Source: Sphingomonas sp. C3-2 (GTDB lineage Bacteria > Pseudomonadota > Alphaproteobacteria > Sphingomonadales > Sphingomonadaceae). From it: a DNA stretch of 64,000 nucleotides. Within the stretch, counting starts at the first letter, position 1, and the number at the start of each line of letters is the position of its first letter. The stretch spans positions 806,001 to 870,000 of the forward strand of contig NZ_CP130322.1 in assembly GCF_033025475.1 (NCBI RefSeq), written 5' to 3'. Below, piece after piece: positions 50,502 through 64,000 of the stretch. The translations under genes and the position numbers were made by a program. The notes below the pieces were generated by a model. It saw only the letters and a list, made by a program, of their open reading frames with translations. It ran no database searches and was not told where the DNA came from.

Positions 50502-53500
50502 ATGGCGACCAAGGAAGCACCCGCGACCGTCAAGAAGCGCATCCGGAAGGTCTTCGGCAACATCCACGAAGTGGTGCAGATGCCGAACCTGATCGAGGTT
50601 CAGCGCGAATCATACGAACAGTTTCTTCGTTCCGATTCCAGCACGGGCTATGTCTCGGGCCTGGAAAAGACGCTTCGCTCGGTCTTCCCGATCCGCGATT
50701 TCGCCGGCACCGCCGAACTCGACTTCGTGCACTATGAGCTTGAAGACCCCAAGTTCGACGTCGAAGAATGCCGCCAGCGCGGCATCACCTATGCAGCGCC
50801 GATGCGCGTCACGCTGCGCCTGATCGTTTTCGAAGTCGACCAGGACACCGAAACCCGTTCGGTGCTCGATATCAAGGAGCAGGACGTGTACATGGGCGAC
50901 ATGCCGCTCATGACCGAGAACGGCACCTTCTTCATCAACGGCACCGAACGCGTCATCGTGTCGCAGATGCACCGTTCGCCGGGTGTTCTGTTCGACCATG
51001 ACCGCGGCAAGACCCACGCCTCGGGCAAGTATCTCTTCGCCGCGCGCGTCATTCCGTATCGCGGTTCGTGGCTCGATTTCGAATTCGACGCCAAGGACAT
51101 CGTCAACGTCCGTATCGACCGCAAGCGCAAGCTGCCGGTGACGGCGCTGCTCTATGCGCTTGGTCTGAATTCGGAAGAGATCCTCGGCCACTTCTACAAC
51201 AAGGTCACCTTCGTTCGTGGCGAAAATGGCTGGGTTGTCCCCTATGCCGCCGAACAATGGCGCGGCCAGAAGCCCGCGTTCGACGTCGTCGACGCGCAGT
51301 CGGGCGAAGTCGTTTTCGCCGCCGGCCAGAAGATCAGCCCCCGCGCCGCCAACAAGGCCGGCAAGGATGGCCTTGAGCAGCTGCTGATCCCGACCGAGGA
51401 AATCTTCGGCCGCTATTCGGCGTTCGACCTGATCAACGAAACCACCGGTGAGATCTATATCGAAGCCGGCGACGAAGTTTCGCCCGAAAATCTGGAAAAG
51501 CTGGACAAGGCCGGCATCGAGAAGCTCGAACTGCTCGACATCGACCATGTCAACACCGGTCCCTGGATCCGCAACACCCTGAAGGCAGACAAGGCCGAAG
51601 ACCGCGACCACGCGCTCGCCGATATCTACCGCGTCATGCGCCCCGGCGAACCGCCGACGCGCGAAACCGCCGAAGCGCTGTTTGCTGGCCTGTTCTTCGA
51701 CCCCGAGCGCTACGACCTGTCGGCCGTGGGCCGCGTCAAGCTGAACATGCGCCTTGACCTCGACTGCGAGGACACGGTGACGACGCTGCGTTCGGAAGAC
51801 ATTCTGGCCGTGGTGAAGACCCTCGTCGACCTGAAGGACGGCAAGGGCGAAATCGACGACATCGACAATCTCGGTAACCGCCGCGTGCGTTCGGTGGGCG
51901 AACTGCTTGAAAACCAGTACCGTGTCGGTCTGCTGCGCATGGAACGCGCGGTGAAGGAGCGCATGAGTTCGGTCGACGTGTCGACCGTGATGCCGAACGA
52001 CCTGATCAACGCGAAGCCGGCCGTGGCCGCGGTGCGTGAATTCTTCGGCTCGTCGCAGCTGTCGCAGTTCATGGACCAGACAAACCCGCTGTCGGAAGTC
52101 ACCCACAAGCGCCGCGTTTCGGCACTTGGGCCGGGCGGTCTGACCCGCGAACGCGCAGGCTTCGAAGTCCGCGACGTTCACCCGACCCATTATGGCCGTA
52201 TCTGCCCGATTGAAACGCCGGAAGGCCCGAACATCGGTCTGATCAACTCGCTGGCGTCGTTCAGCCGCGTCAACAAGTACGGCTTCATCGAAACCCCGTA
52301 CCGCAAGGTCGTGGACGGCAAGGTGACGACCGACGTCGTCTATCTGTCGGCGATGGAAGAAGCCAAGCACACGATTGCACAGGCGAACGCCGAACTGAAC
52401 GCTGACAACAGCTTCGTCGAGGAACTGATCTCGGCGCGTGAAGCCGGCGAATTTCTCATGGCGCCGCGCGATCACATCACGCTGATGGACGTCAGCCCCA
52501 AGCAGCTCGTCTCGGTTGCAGCATCGCTCATTCCGTTCCTGGAAAACGATGACGCCAACCGCGCGCTCATGGGCTCGAACATGCAGCGTCAGGCCGTGCC
52601 GCTGGTGAAGGCGGAAGCGCCCTTCGTCGGCACCGGCATGGAAGAAACCGTGGCCCGCGATTCGGGCGCAGCGATCGCCGCCAAGCGTGCGGGCATCGTC
52701 GACCAGGTCGACGCGACCCGTATCGTCGTCCGCGCAACGGGTGATGTCGAAGCCGGCAAGTCGGGCGTCGACATCTACACGCTGATGAAGTTCCAGCGTT
52801 CGAACCAGAACACCTGCATCAACCAGCGTCCGCTGGTGAAGGTGGGCGATCCGGTGAACGCGGGCGACATCATCGCTGACGGCCCGTCGACCGAACTGGG
52901 CGAACTCGCCCTCGGCCGCAACTCGCTCGTCGCGTTCATGCCCTGGAACGGCTACAACTATGAGGACTCCATCCTCATTTCCGAACGCATCGTGAAAGAC
53001 GACGTCTTCACCTCGATCCATATCGAGGAATTCGAAGTGATGGCGCGCGACACGAAGCTCGGGCCGGAAGACATCACGCGCGATATCCCGAACGTCGGCG
53101 AGGAAGCCCTGCGCAACCTCGACGAGGCGGGCATCGTGTACATCGGCGCCGAAGTCGAGCCGGGCGATATCCTCGTCGGCAAGATCACGCCGAAGGGCGA
53201 AAGCCCGATGACGCCGGAAGAAAAGCTGCTCCGCGCGATCTTCGGTGAAAAGGCCAGCGACGTGCGCGACACCTCGCTCCGCCTGCCCCCGGGCGTCGCC
53301 GGTACCGTTGTCGAAGTCCGCGTCTTCAACCGTCACGGCATCGACAAGGACGAGCGCGCGATGGCTATCGAGCGCGAGGAAATCGAGCGCCTGAAGAAGG
53401 ACGCCGACGACGAACGCGGCATTCTGAACCGTGCCACCTGGTCGCGCCTGCGCGAAATGCTCCTCGATCAGGTGGCGACCGCCGCTCCGAAGGGCATCAA

Positions 53501-54650
53501 GAAGGGCACCGAGATCACGCCGGAGCTGCTCGACGAAGTCGAGAAGCATGAATGGTGGAAGTTCGCCGTTCAGGACGACAAGCGTCAGGCCGATCTCGAA
53601 GCCGTCAAGGCGCAGTATGACGATGCCGTCAAGGTCATCAACGAGAAGTTCGAAGACCGTCGCGAGAAGCTCGAGCGCGGTGACGAACTGCCCCCGGGCG
53701 TTCTCAAGATGGTCAAGGTGTTCGTCGCGGTGAAGCGCAAGCTGCAGCCGGGCGACAAGATGGCAGGTCGCCACGGGAACAAGGGTGTCATCTCGCGCAT
53801 CCTCCCCGTCGAAGACATGCCGTTCCTTGAAGACGGTACGCCGGTCGACCTCGTTCTGAACCCGCTGGGCGTGCCTTCGCGTATGAACGTCGGTCAGATC
53901 TTCGAAACGCATCTTGGCTGGGCAGCCCGCAACCTGGGCATGCAGGTGGCGAGCGCGCTGGAAGATTGGCGCGAAGCCAACCCCAATGCGCAGGCAGGCG
54001 AAATGCCCGCCGCCGTCAAGGACCGCCTGAAGGCGATCTATGGCGACCATTATGCCGACGACATCGAAGCCCGGACGCCCGACCAGGTGGCCGAGCTGGT
54101 GCACAATGTCCGCACCGGTGTGCCGATGGGCACCCCCGTGTTCGACGGCGCGCGCGAAGCCGATGTTTCGGACATGCTGGAACTGGCGGGTCTCGACACC
54201 TCGGGCCAGTCGACGCTGTTCGACGGCCGTACGGGTGACGCGTTCGACCGCAAGGTGACCGTGGGCATCATCTACATGCTGAAGCTCCACCACCTTGTTG
54301 ACGACAAGATCCACGCACGTTCGATCGGGCCCTACTCGCTCGTCACCCAGCAGCCGCTGGGTGGTAAGGCGCAGTTCGGCGGCCAGCGCTTCGGGGAAAT
54401 GGAAGTCTGGGCGCTCCAGGCTTACGGTGCCGCGTACACGCTGCAGGAAATGCTCACGGTCAAGTCCGACGACGTGGTCGGCCGTACCAAGGTTTACGAA
54501 GCGATCGTCAAGGGCGACGACACCTTCGAAGCCGGCATTCCCGAGAGCTTCAACGTGCTCGTCAAGGAAATGCGCTCGCTGGGTCTCAACATCGAGCTGT
54601 CGTCGGTCACCGACCAGGACGATGGCGACGTTGCCGAGGCCGCGGAGTGA
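50502..54650 (+). CDS. rpoB: DNA-directed RNA polymerase subunit beta
   Basis: This catalytic-core protein of 1382 residues is full length. The rifampicin region reads [23 protein letters not shown], with the Asp, Ser, His, Arg and Ser resistance positions all wild type; the Thr after DQ is usual in alphaproteobacteria. Later motifs are [16 protein letters not shown] and the C-terminal [25 protein letters not shown]. An AGGCGAAAATC leader with a weak Shine-Dalgarno precedes ATG 50502. It is transcribed from a promoter after the tetR gene and is followed by rpoC after 79 bp. Confidence 0.99.
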   Translation: MATKEAPATVKKRIRKVFGNIHEVVQMPNLIEVQRESYEQFLRSDSSTGYVSGLEKTLRSVFPIRDFAGTAELDFVHYELEDPKFDVEECRQRGITYAAPMRVTLRLIVFEVDQDTETRSVLDIKEQDVYMGDMPLMTENGTFFINGTERVIVSQMHRSPGVLFDHDRGKTHASGKYLFAARVIPYRGSWLDFEFDAKDIVNVRIDRKRKLPVTALLYALGLNSEEILGHFYNKVTFVRGENGWVVPYAAEQWRGQKPAFDVVDAQSGEVVFAAGQKISPRAANKAGKDGLEQLLIPTEEIFGRYSAFDLINETTGEIYIEAGDEVSPENLEKLDKAGIEKLELLDIDHVNTGPWIRNTLKADKAEDRDHALADIYRVMRPGEPPTRETAEALFAGLFFDPERYDLSAVGRVKLNMRLDLDCEDTVTTLRSEDILAVVKTLVDLKDGKGEIDDIDNLGNRRVRSVGELLENQYRVGLLRMERAVKERMSSVDVSTVMPNDLINAKPAVAAVREFFGSSQLSQFMDQTNPLSEVTHKRRVSALGPGGLTRERAGFEVRDVHPTHYGRICPIETPEGPNIGLINSLASFSRVNKYGFIETPYRKVVDGKVTTDVVYLSAMEEAKHTIAQANAELNADNSFVEELISAREAGEFLMAPRDHITLMDVSPKQLVSVAASLIPFLENDDANRALMGSNMQRQAVPLVKAEAPFVGTGMEETVARDSGAAIAAKRAGIVDQVDATRIVVRATGDVEAGKSGVDIYTLMKFQRSNQNTCINQRPLVKVGDPVNAGDIIADGPSTELGELALGRNSLVAFMPWNGYNYEDSILISERIVKDDVFTSIHIEEFEVMARDTKLGPEDITRDIPNVGEEALRNLDEAGIVYIGAEVEPGDILVGKITPKGESPMTPEEKLLRAIFGEKASDVRDTSLRLPPGVAGTVVEVRVFNRHGIDKDERAMAIEREEIERLKKDADDERGILNRATWSRLREMLLDQVATAAPKGIKKGTEITPELLDEVEKHEWWKFAVQDDKRQADLEAVKAQYDDAVKVINEKFEDRREKLERGDELPPGVLKMVKVFVAVKRKLQPGDKMAGRHGNKGVISRILPVEDMPFLEDGTPVDLVLNPLGVPSRMNVGQIFETHLGWAARNLGMQVASALEDWREANPNAQAGEMPAAVKDRLKAIYGDHYADDIEARTPDQVAELVHNVRTGVPMGTPVFDGAREADVSDMLELAGLDTSGQSTLFDGRTGDAFDRKVTVGIIYMLKLHHLVDDKIHARSIGPYSLVTQQPLGGKAQFGGQRFGEMEVWALQAYGAAYTLQEMLTVKSDDVVGRTKVYEAIVKGDDTFEAGIPESFNVLVKEMRSLGLNIELSSVTDQDDGDVAEAAE

Positions 54651-54729
54651 TCCTGCCCGGGCCAGGTGCTGACCGCACCGGGCCCGCCAGCCGCCCCGCC
54701 AGAGATTTGCCCTCCAGAGGGAAGAGAAA

Positions 54730-58986
<4,257 letters not shown>

Positions 58987-59015
58987 GCCCCTGCCCATCC
59001 GGGCCAAGAGAAATC

Positions 59016-59052
59016 ACCCCGCAGGCCAGCCCGGCCTGCGGGGTTTTCTTTT
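59016..59052 (+). terminator. Rho-independent terminator of rpoB-rpoC
   Basis: ACCCCGCAGGCC and its exact complement (12 bp) flank a 5-nt loop and are followed by TTTCTTTT. It is 30 bp past the rpoC stop. Confidence 0.92.
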
Positions 59053-59148
59053 GCCCCCTGCCGACGTGCATAACCCCAACGGGCAGAGTTCCCTGATTTT
59101 CGGATCTACCCCCTAAAGCCCCGCCCCCGCCTGCCCTTCCCGGCTAGG

Positions 59149-60342
59149 ATGGCCCACCCGCACCGAGCCAGAGACAGGGCCAAGCGACAGGGGGAAATCA
59201 TAGCCAGCATTGCCGCATCACCCAGCTATCTGCGTATCAAGGCGACGCTGAAAGGCATTCGCCGGCGGCGGCTGTGGATGCAGGAGCGGCTGTCACTCTC
59301 TCAACTGAGCAACCTGGCCCGCAATGTCCTGGCTTTTGCGACGCATGCGGAACGCGCGGCGCCTTTGCCCTCGGTGGTCAAGATCGACATATCGCCCCAG
59401 TGCAGCCTTGCGTGCACGCACTGCCTGCACGCCGTTCCCGAAGGCCGTGACAAGCCGCTGCTTGCCGCACAACGCTTTGCCAAGACCGACCGGATGTCGC
59501 TGGCGCAATATGGCCGGATCATCGATCAGTTGCGCGGGCGAGCGGTGGCGGTGAGCCTTTATTATTATGGCGATCCGCTGATCCACCCAGATCTCGACGC
59601 GATGATCCGGATGGCGCGGGCGGCGGGGCTCGCCGTCCATATCACCACCCATTTCAGCTATAAGCTGTCGCTGGCGCGCATCCGTAGCCTGGTGGAATCG
59701 GGCCTCAGCCACATCACCGTGGCGGTCGACGGCGCGACGCAGGAAAGCTATTCTGCGACGCGCGTGCGCGGGCGGCTCGATTTCGTTCTCGCCAATCTTG
59801 CCATGGTGGCGCAGGTGAAGCGCGAGACTGGTCGCGCGCATCCCTTTGTCGAGGTGCAGCATCTGCGCTTTCCGCACCACGCGCCCGACGAACGCGAGCG
59901 CGTGCAACAGATCGCGCTCGATCTGGGCGCGGACAAGTTTACTACCTATTCGGGGCTCCACAAAAATCCCGACGGGTCATTCTACAATGTCGTCGACGAT
60001 GATCCGGGGGATGCGCCGCCGCCCCCTGCCCGGCCACTGCGCCCGGTGCCGCGCTGCCTATGGCCCTATAGCAGCACGGTGATCCGGTTCGACGGAACGG
60101 TGATCCCCTGCTGTCTGTGGCGCGTGGGGCGCCAATATGCCGCGGGCGAGGATCCACGCGGAGTTGGCAATATCTTCGAAACGCCGCTCAGCGCGATATG
60201 GAACAGCCGCCCCTATCGGCAGTTGCGCCGTCAGGTATCAAACCCGCGGCGCTTTTCGAAAAAAGAGGGCTGCGGCAGTTTTTGTGATGGTTGCCCCAGA
60301 TTGTACGAGGCCCCCGGAGCCGATCAGCCGGCGGGCGGATAG
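59149..60342 (+). CDS. Radical SAM protein with SPASM domain
   Basis: This protein of about 397 residues has the radical SAM motif in CSLACTHC (C-x-x-x-C-x-x-C) after KIDISPQ, a TIM-barrel core (YYYGDPLIHPDLDAMIRMARAAGL) and a C-terminal SPASM cluster region beginning CLWPYSSTVIRFDGTVIPCC and ending GCGSFCDGCP, which can hold one or two extra Fe-S clusters. SPASM enzymes often modify peptides, but none is encoded nearby. The start is uncertain: ATG 59149 has only CTAGG close by, and an internal ATG at residue 44 is possible. It overlaps the convergent DUF2188-like gene by 19 nt. Confidence 0.9.
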   Translation: MAHPHRARDRAKRQGEIIASIAASPSYLRIKATLKGIRRRRLWMQERLSLSQLSNLARNVLAFATHAERAAPLPSVVKIDISPQCSLACTHCLHAVPEGRDKPLLAAQRFAKTDRMSLAQYGRIIDQLRGRAVAVSLYYYGDPLIHPDLDAMIRMARAAGLAVHITTHFSYKLSLARIRSLVESGLSHITVAVDGATQESYSATRVRGRLDFVLANLAMVAQVKRETGRAHPFVEVQHLRFPHHAPDERERVQQIALDLGADKFTTYSGLHKNPDGSFYNVVDDDPGDAPPPPARPLRPVPRCLWPYSSTVIRFDGTVIPCCLWRVGRQYAAGEDPRGVGNIFETPLSAIWNSRPYRQLRRQVSNPRRFSKKEGCGSFCDGCPRLYEAPGADQPAGG

Positions 60343-60557
60343 GGATCGGTGCCATAGGTCCATTGGGTGCGGAAACGGCCATCGCCTTCCTGCACCAGAA
60401 CCTGCGCCTCGAAACCACCGACACCCGCCTTTTGCGCGGTATCGACCGCGTCACGCAGCGCCGCGCTCTGCGTCGAATAGGGCCCGTAATTCTTGCCGTC
60501 GATATTGATCATCCACTGATTGCCATGGGGAATGATCGCATAACGGGCTTGAGGCAT
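60324..60557 (-). CDS. DUF2188-like small protein
   Basis: This protein of 77 residues has the short alpha/beta layout of DUF2188: an N-terminal YAIIPHGNQWMINIDGKNYGPYSTQSAALRDAVDTA followed by VLVQEGDGRFRTQWTYGTDPYPP. Function is unknown. Aromatic and Gly residues are concentrated at the ends. A GGATGC Shine-Dalgarno-like run precedes the start. The gene lies alone and overlaps the radical SAM gene at its 3' end. Confidence 0.75.
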   Translation of the reverse strand: MPQARYAIIPHGNQWMINIDGKNYGPYSTQSAALRDAVDTAQKAGVGGFEAQVLVQEGDGRFRTQWTYGTDPYPPAG

Positions 60558-60629
60558 TCGGGCATCCTTTCAATTGGTCTGATCAAGGAGTTAGGAAGTC
60601 GCGCCCCCGATTTCCAGACACGTTGATCG

Positions 60630-62033
60630 TTACAGCTGCAGCGCTGCCACGATCGAGGCGGCGAATTCGGACAAGGTGTCGTCGCGCGCGCCCATCACGA
60701 CGATCCGGTCCCCCGATCGCGCCAGTTCGACCAGTCTTTTGCCCGCATCGGCGCGCTCGGCGACATGCTCCGCCTGACGCCCCGCCGCCGCGACGCCCGC
60801 GATGATGCCCTCGGTCCCCACGCTCCCGTCGGTCGTGCCGCCGAAATAGACGGGATCGGGCATGATGAGCACATCGTCAGCCGCCATGTTGCCGACGAGG
60901 CAGGCGATGAGTTCGTCCTTCATCGTCCGCAGCGGGCCATAGCCGTGCGGCTGGAACATCACGAGGAGACGGCCGGGAAAATCGTGAAGCGTCGACAGCG
61001 TGGCGGCGATCTTGTCGGGGTTGTGCCCGAAATCGTCGATCACGGTGATGTCGTTTGCGGTTCCGGCGATTTCCATGCGGCGCGACAGGCCGGCAAAGCC
61101 GCCCAGTGCCTCGGCCGCAACGTCAAGCGAAAGCCCGCAGGCCCGTGCAGCGGCCAGCGCAGCGAGCGCGTTCGAGGCATTGTGGCGGCCGGGGACCCGC
61201 AAGGAAACGCTGGTACGCGCGCCATTTGCCTTTTCGACCACGCCGAAGCGGATGCCATCGGGCAAAGCGACAATATCGACCGCGCACAGATCGGCATCGC
61301 TACGGCCGAGGCCGTAGCTGATTACGCGTTCGGACGGCAGCGTGTCGGCAAGGCGGGCAACCTCGTCATTGTCGAGATTGAGCACGGCATGATCGGCCTT
61401 GCCGATAAAGTCCCCGAACAGGCTGCGCAGTTCCTCCATCGACTTGTGATCGTGGGAAATATTGTTGAGCACGGCGATGCGCGGGCGGTAAAGCGCGATC
61501 GAGCCGTCGCTTTCATCAACTTCGCTGACAAAATACTCCGCCCCGCCGACGAGCGCGCTGGCGAAGGGCGCATCGGGGGTGACGAAATTCTTCATCACCG
61601 CGCCGTTCATCACGGTAGGACGCAGCCCCGCGCTGTGCAGTATCCAGCCGATCATACCGGTGACCGTGGACTTGCCGCTGGTGCCCGCGACGCCGATGCT
61701 GGTGGGGGCATCGTTGAACAGTTCGGCAAGCAGATTGGCGCGGCGCATCATCGGCGCGCCGAGTGCGTTGGCCTTCACCACATCGGGAATCGTGTTTTCT
61801 ACCGCGGCCGAGGTGACGAGTACCTGCTCCGCGCTAGTGAGCCCGCTGCCATCCTGTGGATAAAGAGCAATTCCGAGACCGCGTAGAAAATCGAACTTTG
61901 CCGCGATCCGCCCCTGATCGAGCGAGCGATCCGAGCCCCCGACCGCGTGCCCGCGCGCCTTCACGATGCAGGCGAGCGGCAGCATCCCGCTGCCACCAAC
62001 GCCACAGAAGAAATAGCTTTTGGTCTTGCTCAT
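60630..62033 (-). CDS. Mur ligase family protein (MurC/Mpl-like)
   Basis: This protein of 467 residues has the three Mur-ligase domains: an N-terminal UDP-binding domain ([22 protein letters not shown]), an ATP loop [12 protein letters not shown] (about 112-123), and a C-terminal domain with [12 protein letters not shown] and [13 protein letters not shown]. It resembles MurC/Mpl, but the P-loop differs from canonical MurC (AGTHGKT), and the gene is not in a dcw cluster. Beside an LD-carboxypeptidase gene it most likely acts as the recycling ligase Mpl, joining murein tripeptide to UDP-MurNAc. That is inference. Confidence 0.85.
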   Translation of the reverse strand: MSKTKSYFFCGVGGSGMLPLACIVKARGHAVGGSDRSLDQGRIAAKFDFLRGLGIALYPQDGSGLTSAEQVLVTSAAVENTIPDVVKANALGAPMMRRANLLAELFNDAPTSIGVAGTSGKSTVTGMIGWILHSAGLRPTVMNGAVMKNFVTPDAPFASALVGGAEYFVSEVDESDGSIALYRPRIAVLNNISHDHKSMEELRSLFGDFIGKADHAVLNLDNDEVARLADTLPSERVISYGLGRSDADLCAVDIVALPDGIRFGVVEKANGARTSVSLRVPGRHNASNALAALAAARACGLSLDVAAEALGGFAGLSRRMEIAGTANDITVIDDFGHNPDKIAATLSTLHDFPGRLLVMFQPHGYGPLRTMKDELIACLVGNMAADDVLIMPDPVYFGGTTDGSVGTEGIIAGVAAAGRQAEHVAERADAGKRLVELARSGDRIVVMGARDDTLSEFAASIVAALQL

Positions 62034-62080
62034 AAGCTCGGGCTATTGACGCTTTTCCTTCAATCGGCAAGCGCGCGGGG

Positions 62081-62920
62081 ATGAGTGACGTGAAATCGAG
62101 ACGGATCGGCATCGTCGCCCCCAGTTGCCCAATCGACGATGCGGTGGTGACTGCGGTCAATGCGCGGGCCCTGGCGCTCTACGGAGACGACGCCCCCGAG
62201 CTCGTTTTTCATCCGCAATGCTTCCTGTCCCACGGTCATTTCGCGGGCGAGGATCATGAGCGCCTGTCGGCGCTTGTCGAAATGGCGAACGATCCGGCCA
62301 TCGACGCGATCTGGTGCGCGCGCGGCGGTTATGGCTCGGGACGAATTGCCGAGGATGCGCTGGCACAAATGGAAAGCACCGCGCGCGCCAAGAGCTGGCT
62401 TGGCTATAGCGACGCTGGAAATCTGCTGGGCGGGCTGTACGCGCAAGGGTTCGAACATGTCGCGCATGGCCCGATGCCCGCCGATATCCGCCGAAAGGGT
62501 GGCGATGCCGCCGTCGACCGCGCGCTGAACTGGCTGGTCGAGGGGGACAGCAATGCCGTCGAACCCAATGCCCTCGCCGCGCCATCAGCCGCGTTCAACA
62601 TGATCATCCTGAGCCATCTGATCGGCACGCCGCTGCAGCCTGACCTGTCTGGCCATGTGCTGATGCTGGAGGAGGTTGCGGAGCATCTCTATCGCGTCGA
62701 CCGGGCGCTGTTCCACATCACCAGCAACCGCGACATCCGGCGCGTTGCCGGAATCCGGCTTGGCCGGGTAAGCGACGTGATCGAGAATGACCGCCCCTTC
62801 GGCTATGAGATCGACGAGATCGTCGCGCATTGGTGCGCCAAATCGGGCATCGCCTGGCTCGGAACCGCCGATATCGGGCATGATGTCGACAACAAGGTGG
62901 TTCCATTCGGCCACAGTTGA
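62081..62920 (+). CDS. ldcA: LD-carboxypeptidase (S66 family)
   Basis: This serine peptidase of 279 residues removes the terminal D-Ala from tetrapeptides during murein recycling. The start RIGIVAPSCP, the DAIWCARGGYGSGRI block with the nucleophile region, and the later Glu/His parts (EEVAEHLYRVDR) fit the family. The catalytic Ser appears to be in the YSDAGNL/LGYSD segment rather than a perfect GYSD match, so residue assignment is tentative. It is divergent from the Mur-ligase gene by 47 bp; cytoplasmic action is expected. Confidence 0.9.
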   Translation: MSDVKSRRIGIVAPSCPIDDAVVTAVNARALALYGDDAPELVFHPQCFLSHGHFAGEDHERLSALVEMANDPAIDAIWCARGGYGSGRIAEDALAQMESTARAKSWLGYSDAGNLLGGLYAQGFEHVAHGPMPADIRRKGGDAAVDRALNWLVEGDSNAVEPNALAAPSAAFNMIILSHLIGTPLQPDLSGHVLMLEEVAEHLYRVDRALFHITSNRDIRRVAGIRLGRVSDVIENDRPFGYEIDEIVAHWCAKSGIAWLGTADIGHDVDNKVVPFGHS

Positions 62921-62989
62921 CGATTGATTGCGGTTGATGGGCGTTGCCGGTGGAAATTCACGGTCGAAGCCGTTATCGGCTGTGCGCTT

Positions 62990-64000
62990 ATGGAAGCTTC
63001 CGACCTTCGCATCGCCCTGTTCAGCGGTAACTATAACTATGTACGCGATGGTGCCAACCAGGCGCTCAATCGGCTCGTCGGCTATTTGCTGAAGCAAGGC
63101 GCGCAGGTGCGCGTCTATGCCCCGGTCGTTGAAAATCCGGCTTTCCCGCCGACCGGCGATCTTGTCGGTGTACCGGCGTTCGCGATCCCCGGCCGCGCCG
63201 AATACCGCGCGCCGATGATGATCCCGCCCTCAGTGAAGCGCGACATCAAGGCGTTTGCGCCCAATATCTTTCATGTGTCGAGCCCGGAGATACTCGGCCA
63301 CCGCGCCGTGACGCTGGCGCGCAAGTGGAAGACGCCGGTGGTGGCCTCGGTCCACACCCGCTTCGAGACCTATTTGCGCTATTACGGCCTTGCTTTTCTG
63401 GAGCCGCTGGCCGTGGCATGCCTGCGCCGTTTCTATCGCCGCTGCGACGCGATCTTTGCCCCGTCCGATTCGATGGCGCAGCTGCTGCGCGAGCAGCGGA
63501 TGAACTATGATGTCGGCATCTGGACGCGCGGCATCGATCAGGAAATCTTCAATCCCGGCCGCCGCGACATGGAATGGCGCCGGAGCCTGGGCATTGCCGA
63601 TGACGAGGCGGTGATCGGCTTTGTCGGCCGACTGGTGATGGAAAAGGGCCTCGACGTGTTTTCCGACACGATCGACGCGCTCACCAAGCGCGGCGTGAAG
63701 CACCGCGTGCTGATCGTGGGCGAAGGCCCTGCGCGCGAATGGTTCACCGATCGGCTGCCATCAGCCACTTTCGTTGGCTTTCAGGCGGGCCCCGATCTGG
63801 GCCGCGCCGTTGCCTCGATGGACATGCTGTTCAACCCGTCGGTCACCGAAACCTTTGGCAATGTCACGCTGGAAGCCATGGCCGCTCACCTGCCGGTGGT
63901 GGCAGCACGCGCGACGGGCAGCGAAAGCCTGGTCACCGACGGCGTTACGGGCAAGCTGATCCGCCCCGGTGCGATCTCGGACTTTGCCGACGCGCTCCAA
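62990..64000 (+). CDS. GT4-family glycosyltransferase, 3' end cut by the window
   Basis: An open frame of 337 codons runs from ATG 62990 to the window edge without a stop. The N-terminal domain begins DLRIALFSGNYNYVRDGANQALNRLVGYLLKQGA, and the C-terminal nucleotide-sugar domain has IGFVGRLVMEKGLDVF and the EX7E-type region SVTETFGNVTLEAMA with both Glu. This is a retaining GT-B enzyme, similar to the mannosyl/sulfoquinovosyl-type family, which moves a sugar onto a lipid or polysaccharide. Donor and acceptor are unknown. Confidence 0.92.
   Translation, partial: MEASDLRIALFSGNYNYVRDGANQALNRLVGYLLKQGAQVRVYAPVVENPAFPPTGDLVGVPAFAIPGRAEYRAPMMIPPSVKRDIKAFAPNIFHVSSPEILGHRAVTLARKWKTPVVASVHTRFETYLRYYGLAFLEPLAVACLRRFYRRCDAIFAPSDSMAQLLREQRMNYDVGIWTRGIDQEIFNPGRRDMEWRRSLGIADDEAVIGFVGRLVMEKGLDVFSDTIDALTKRGVKHRVLIVGEGPAREWFTDRLPSATFVGFQAGPDLGRAVASMDMLFNPSVTETFGNVTLEAMAAHLPVVAARATGSESLVTDGVTGKLIRPGAISDFADALQ

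Overview
This is a high-GC chromosomal window from an alphaproteobacterium, most likely a member of the Sphingomonadales (inference from gene content and order, not from a search). Pointers are a 569-residue ribosomal protein S1 followed by ihfB, a DUF1476-type (F1-ATPase zeta inhibitor) protein next to grxD and bolA, an NDUFA12-type complex I accessory protein next to a DUF2155 protein and aat, and the tRNA-Trp-secE-nusG-rplKA-rplJL-rpoBC block. There is no phage, insertion sequence, integrase, CRISPR array or plasmid backbone. This reads as core and near-core genome.

Layout. 0-6.2 kb: rpsA, ihfB, an ABC exporter pair on the minus strand, tRNA-Leu(UAA), and a HerA/DUF87-like ATPase with a small acidic partner. 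6.2-6.6 kb: a gene-poor gap with a near-ideal Fur box. 6.6-10.6 kb: ferredoxin-NADP reductase, an orphan solute-binding lipoprotein, a DUF4112 protein and an alcohol dehydrogenase. 10.7-17.5 kb, all minus strand: a tightly overlapping metallo-hydrolase/DUF4230/nadA set, then a small Tat protein, nadC and RNase T2; next to it a BlaI-type repressor with an M56 metalloprotease, preceded by two BlaI-like operators. 17.6-22.5 kb, minus: grxD, bolA, DUF1476, and a leuC-(metallo-hydrolase)-leuD-quinone oxidoreductase cluster. 22.5-31.2 kb: serine hydrolase, GST, 3-oxoacid CoA-transferase, an SMP-30 protein divergent from a ThDP enzyme, pcm, and a fused thiS-thiG gene.

31.2-36.4 kb, plus strand: aroQ, accB-accC, GST, arsC-like reductase, a ParA-like ATPase and aat, whose 3' end runs head-on into a DUF2155 gene (187-nt antisense overlap). 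36.1-39 kb, minus: DUF2155, NDUFA12, DUF192, a double cold-shock-domain protein and recX. 39.1-44 kb: a lone fatty acyl-AMP ligase, a membrane GGDEF/EAL regulator and an isochorismatase-fold hydrolase lacking the usual Cys. 44-59 kb: the transcription/translation block, carrying a MaoC-type gene between rplA and rplJ and a carotenoid oxygenase/TetR pair between rplL and rpoB. 59-64 kb: an orphan radical SAM/SPASM protein, a DUF2188-like protein, a divergent Mur-ligase/LD-carboxypeptidase pair that fits peptidoglycan recycling, and a GT4 glycosyltransferase cut by the window end.

No clear new defence or mobile system is visible. The best leads for undescribed biology are the HerA-like ATPase with its 85-residue partner, the Fur box with no obvious iron gene, the thiS-thiG fusion that buries the ThiS Gly-Gly end, and the embedded metallo-hydrolase in the leu cluster.
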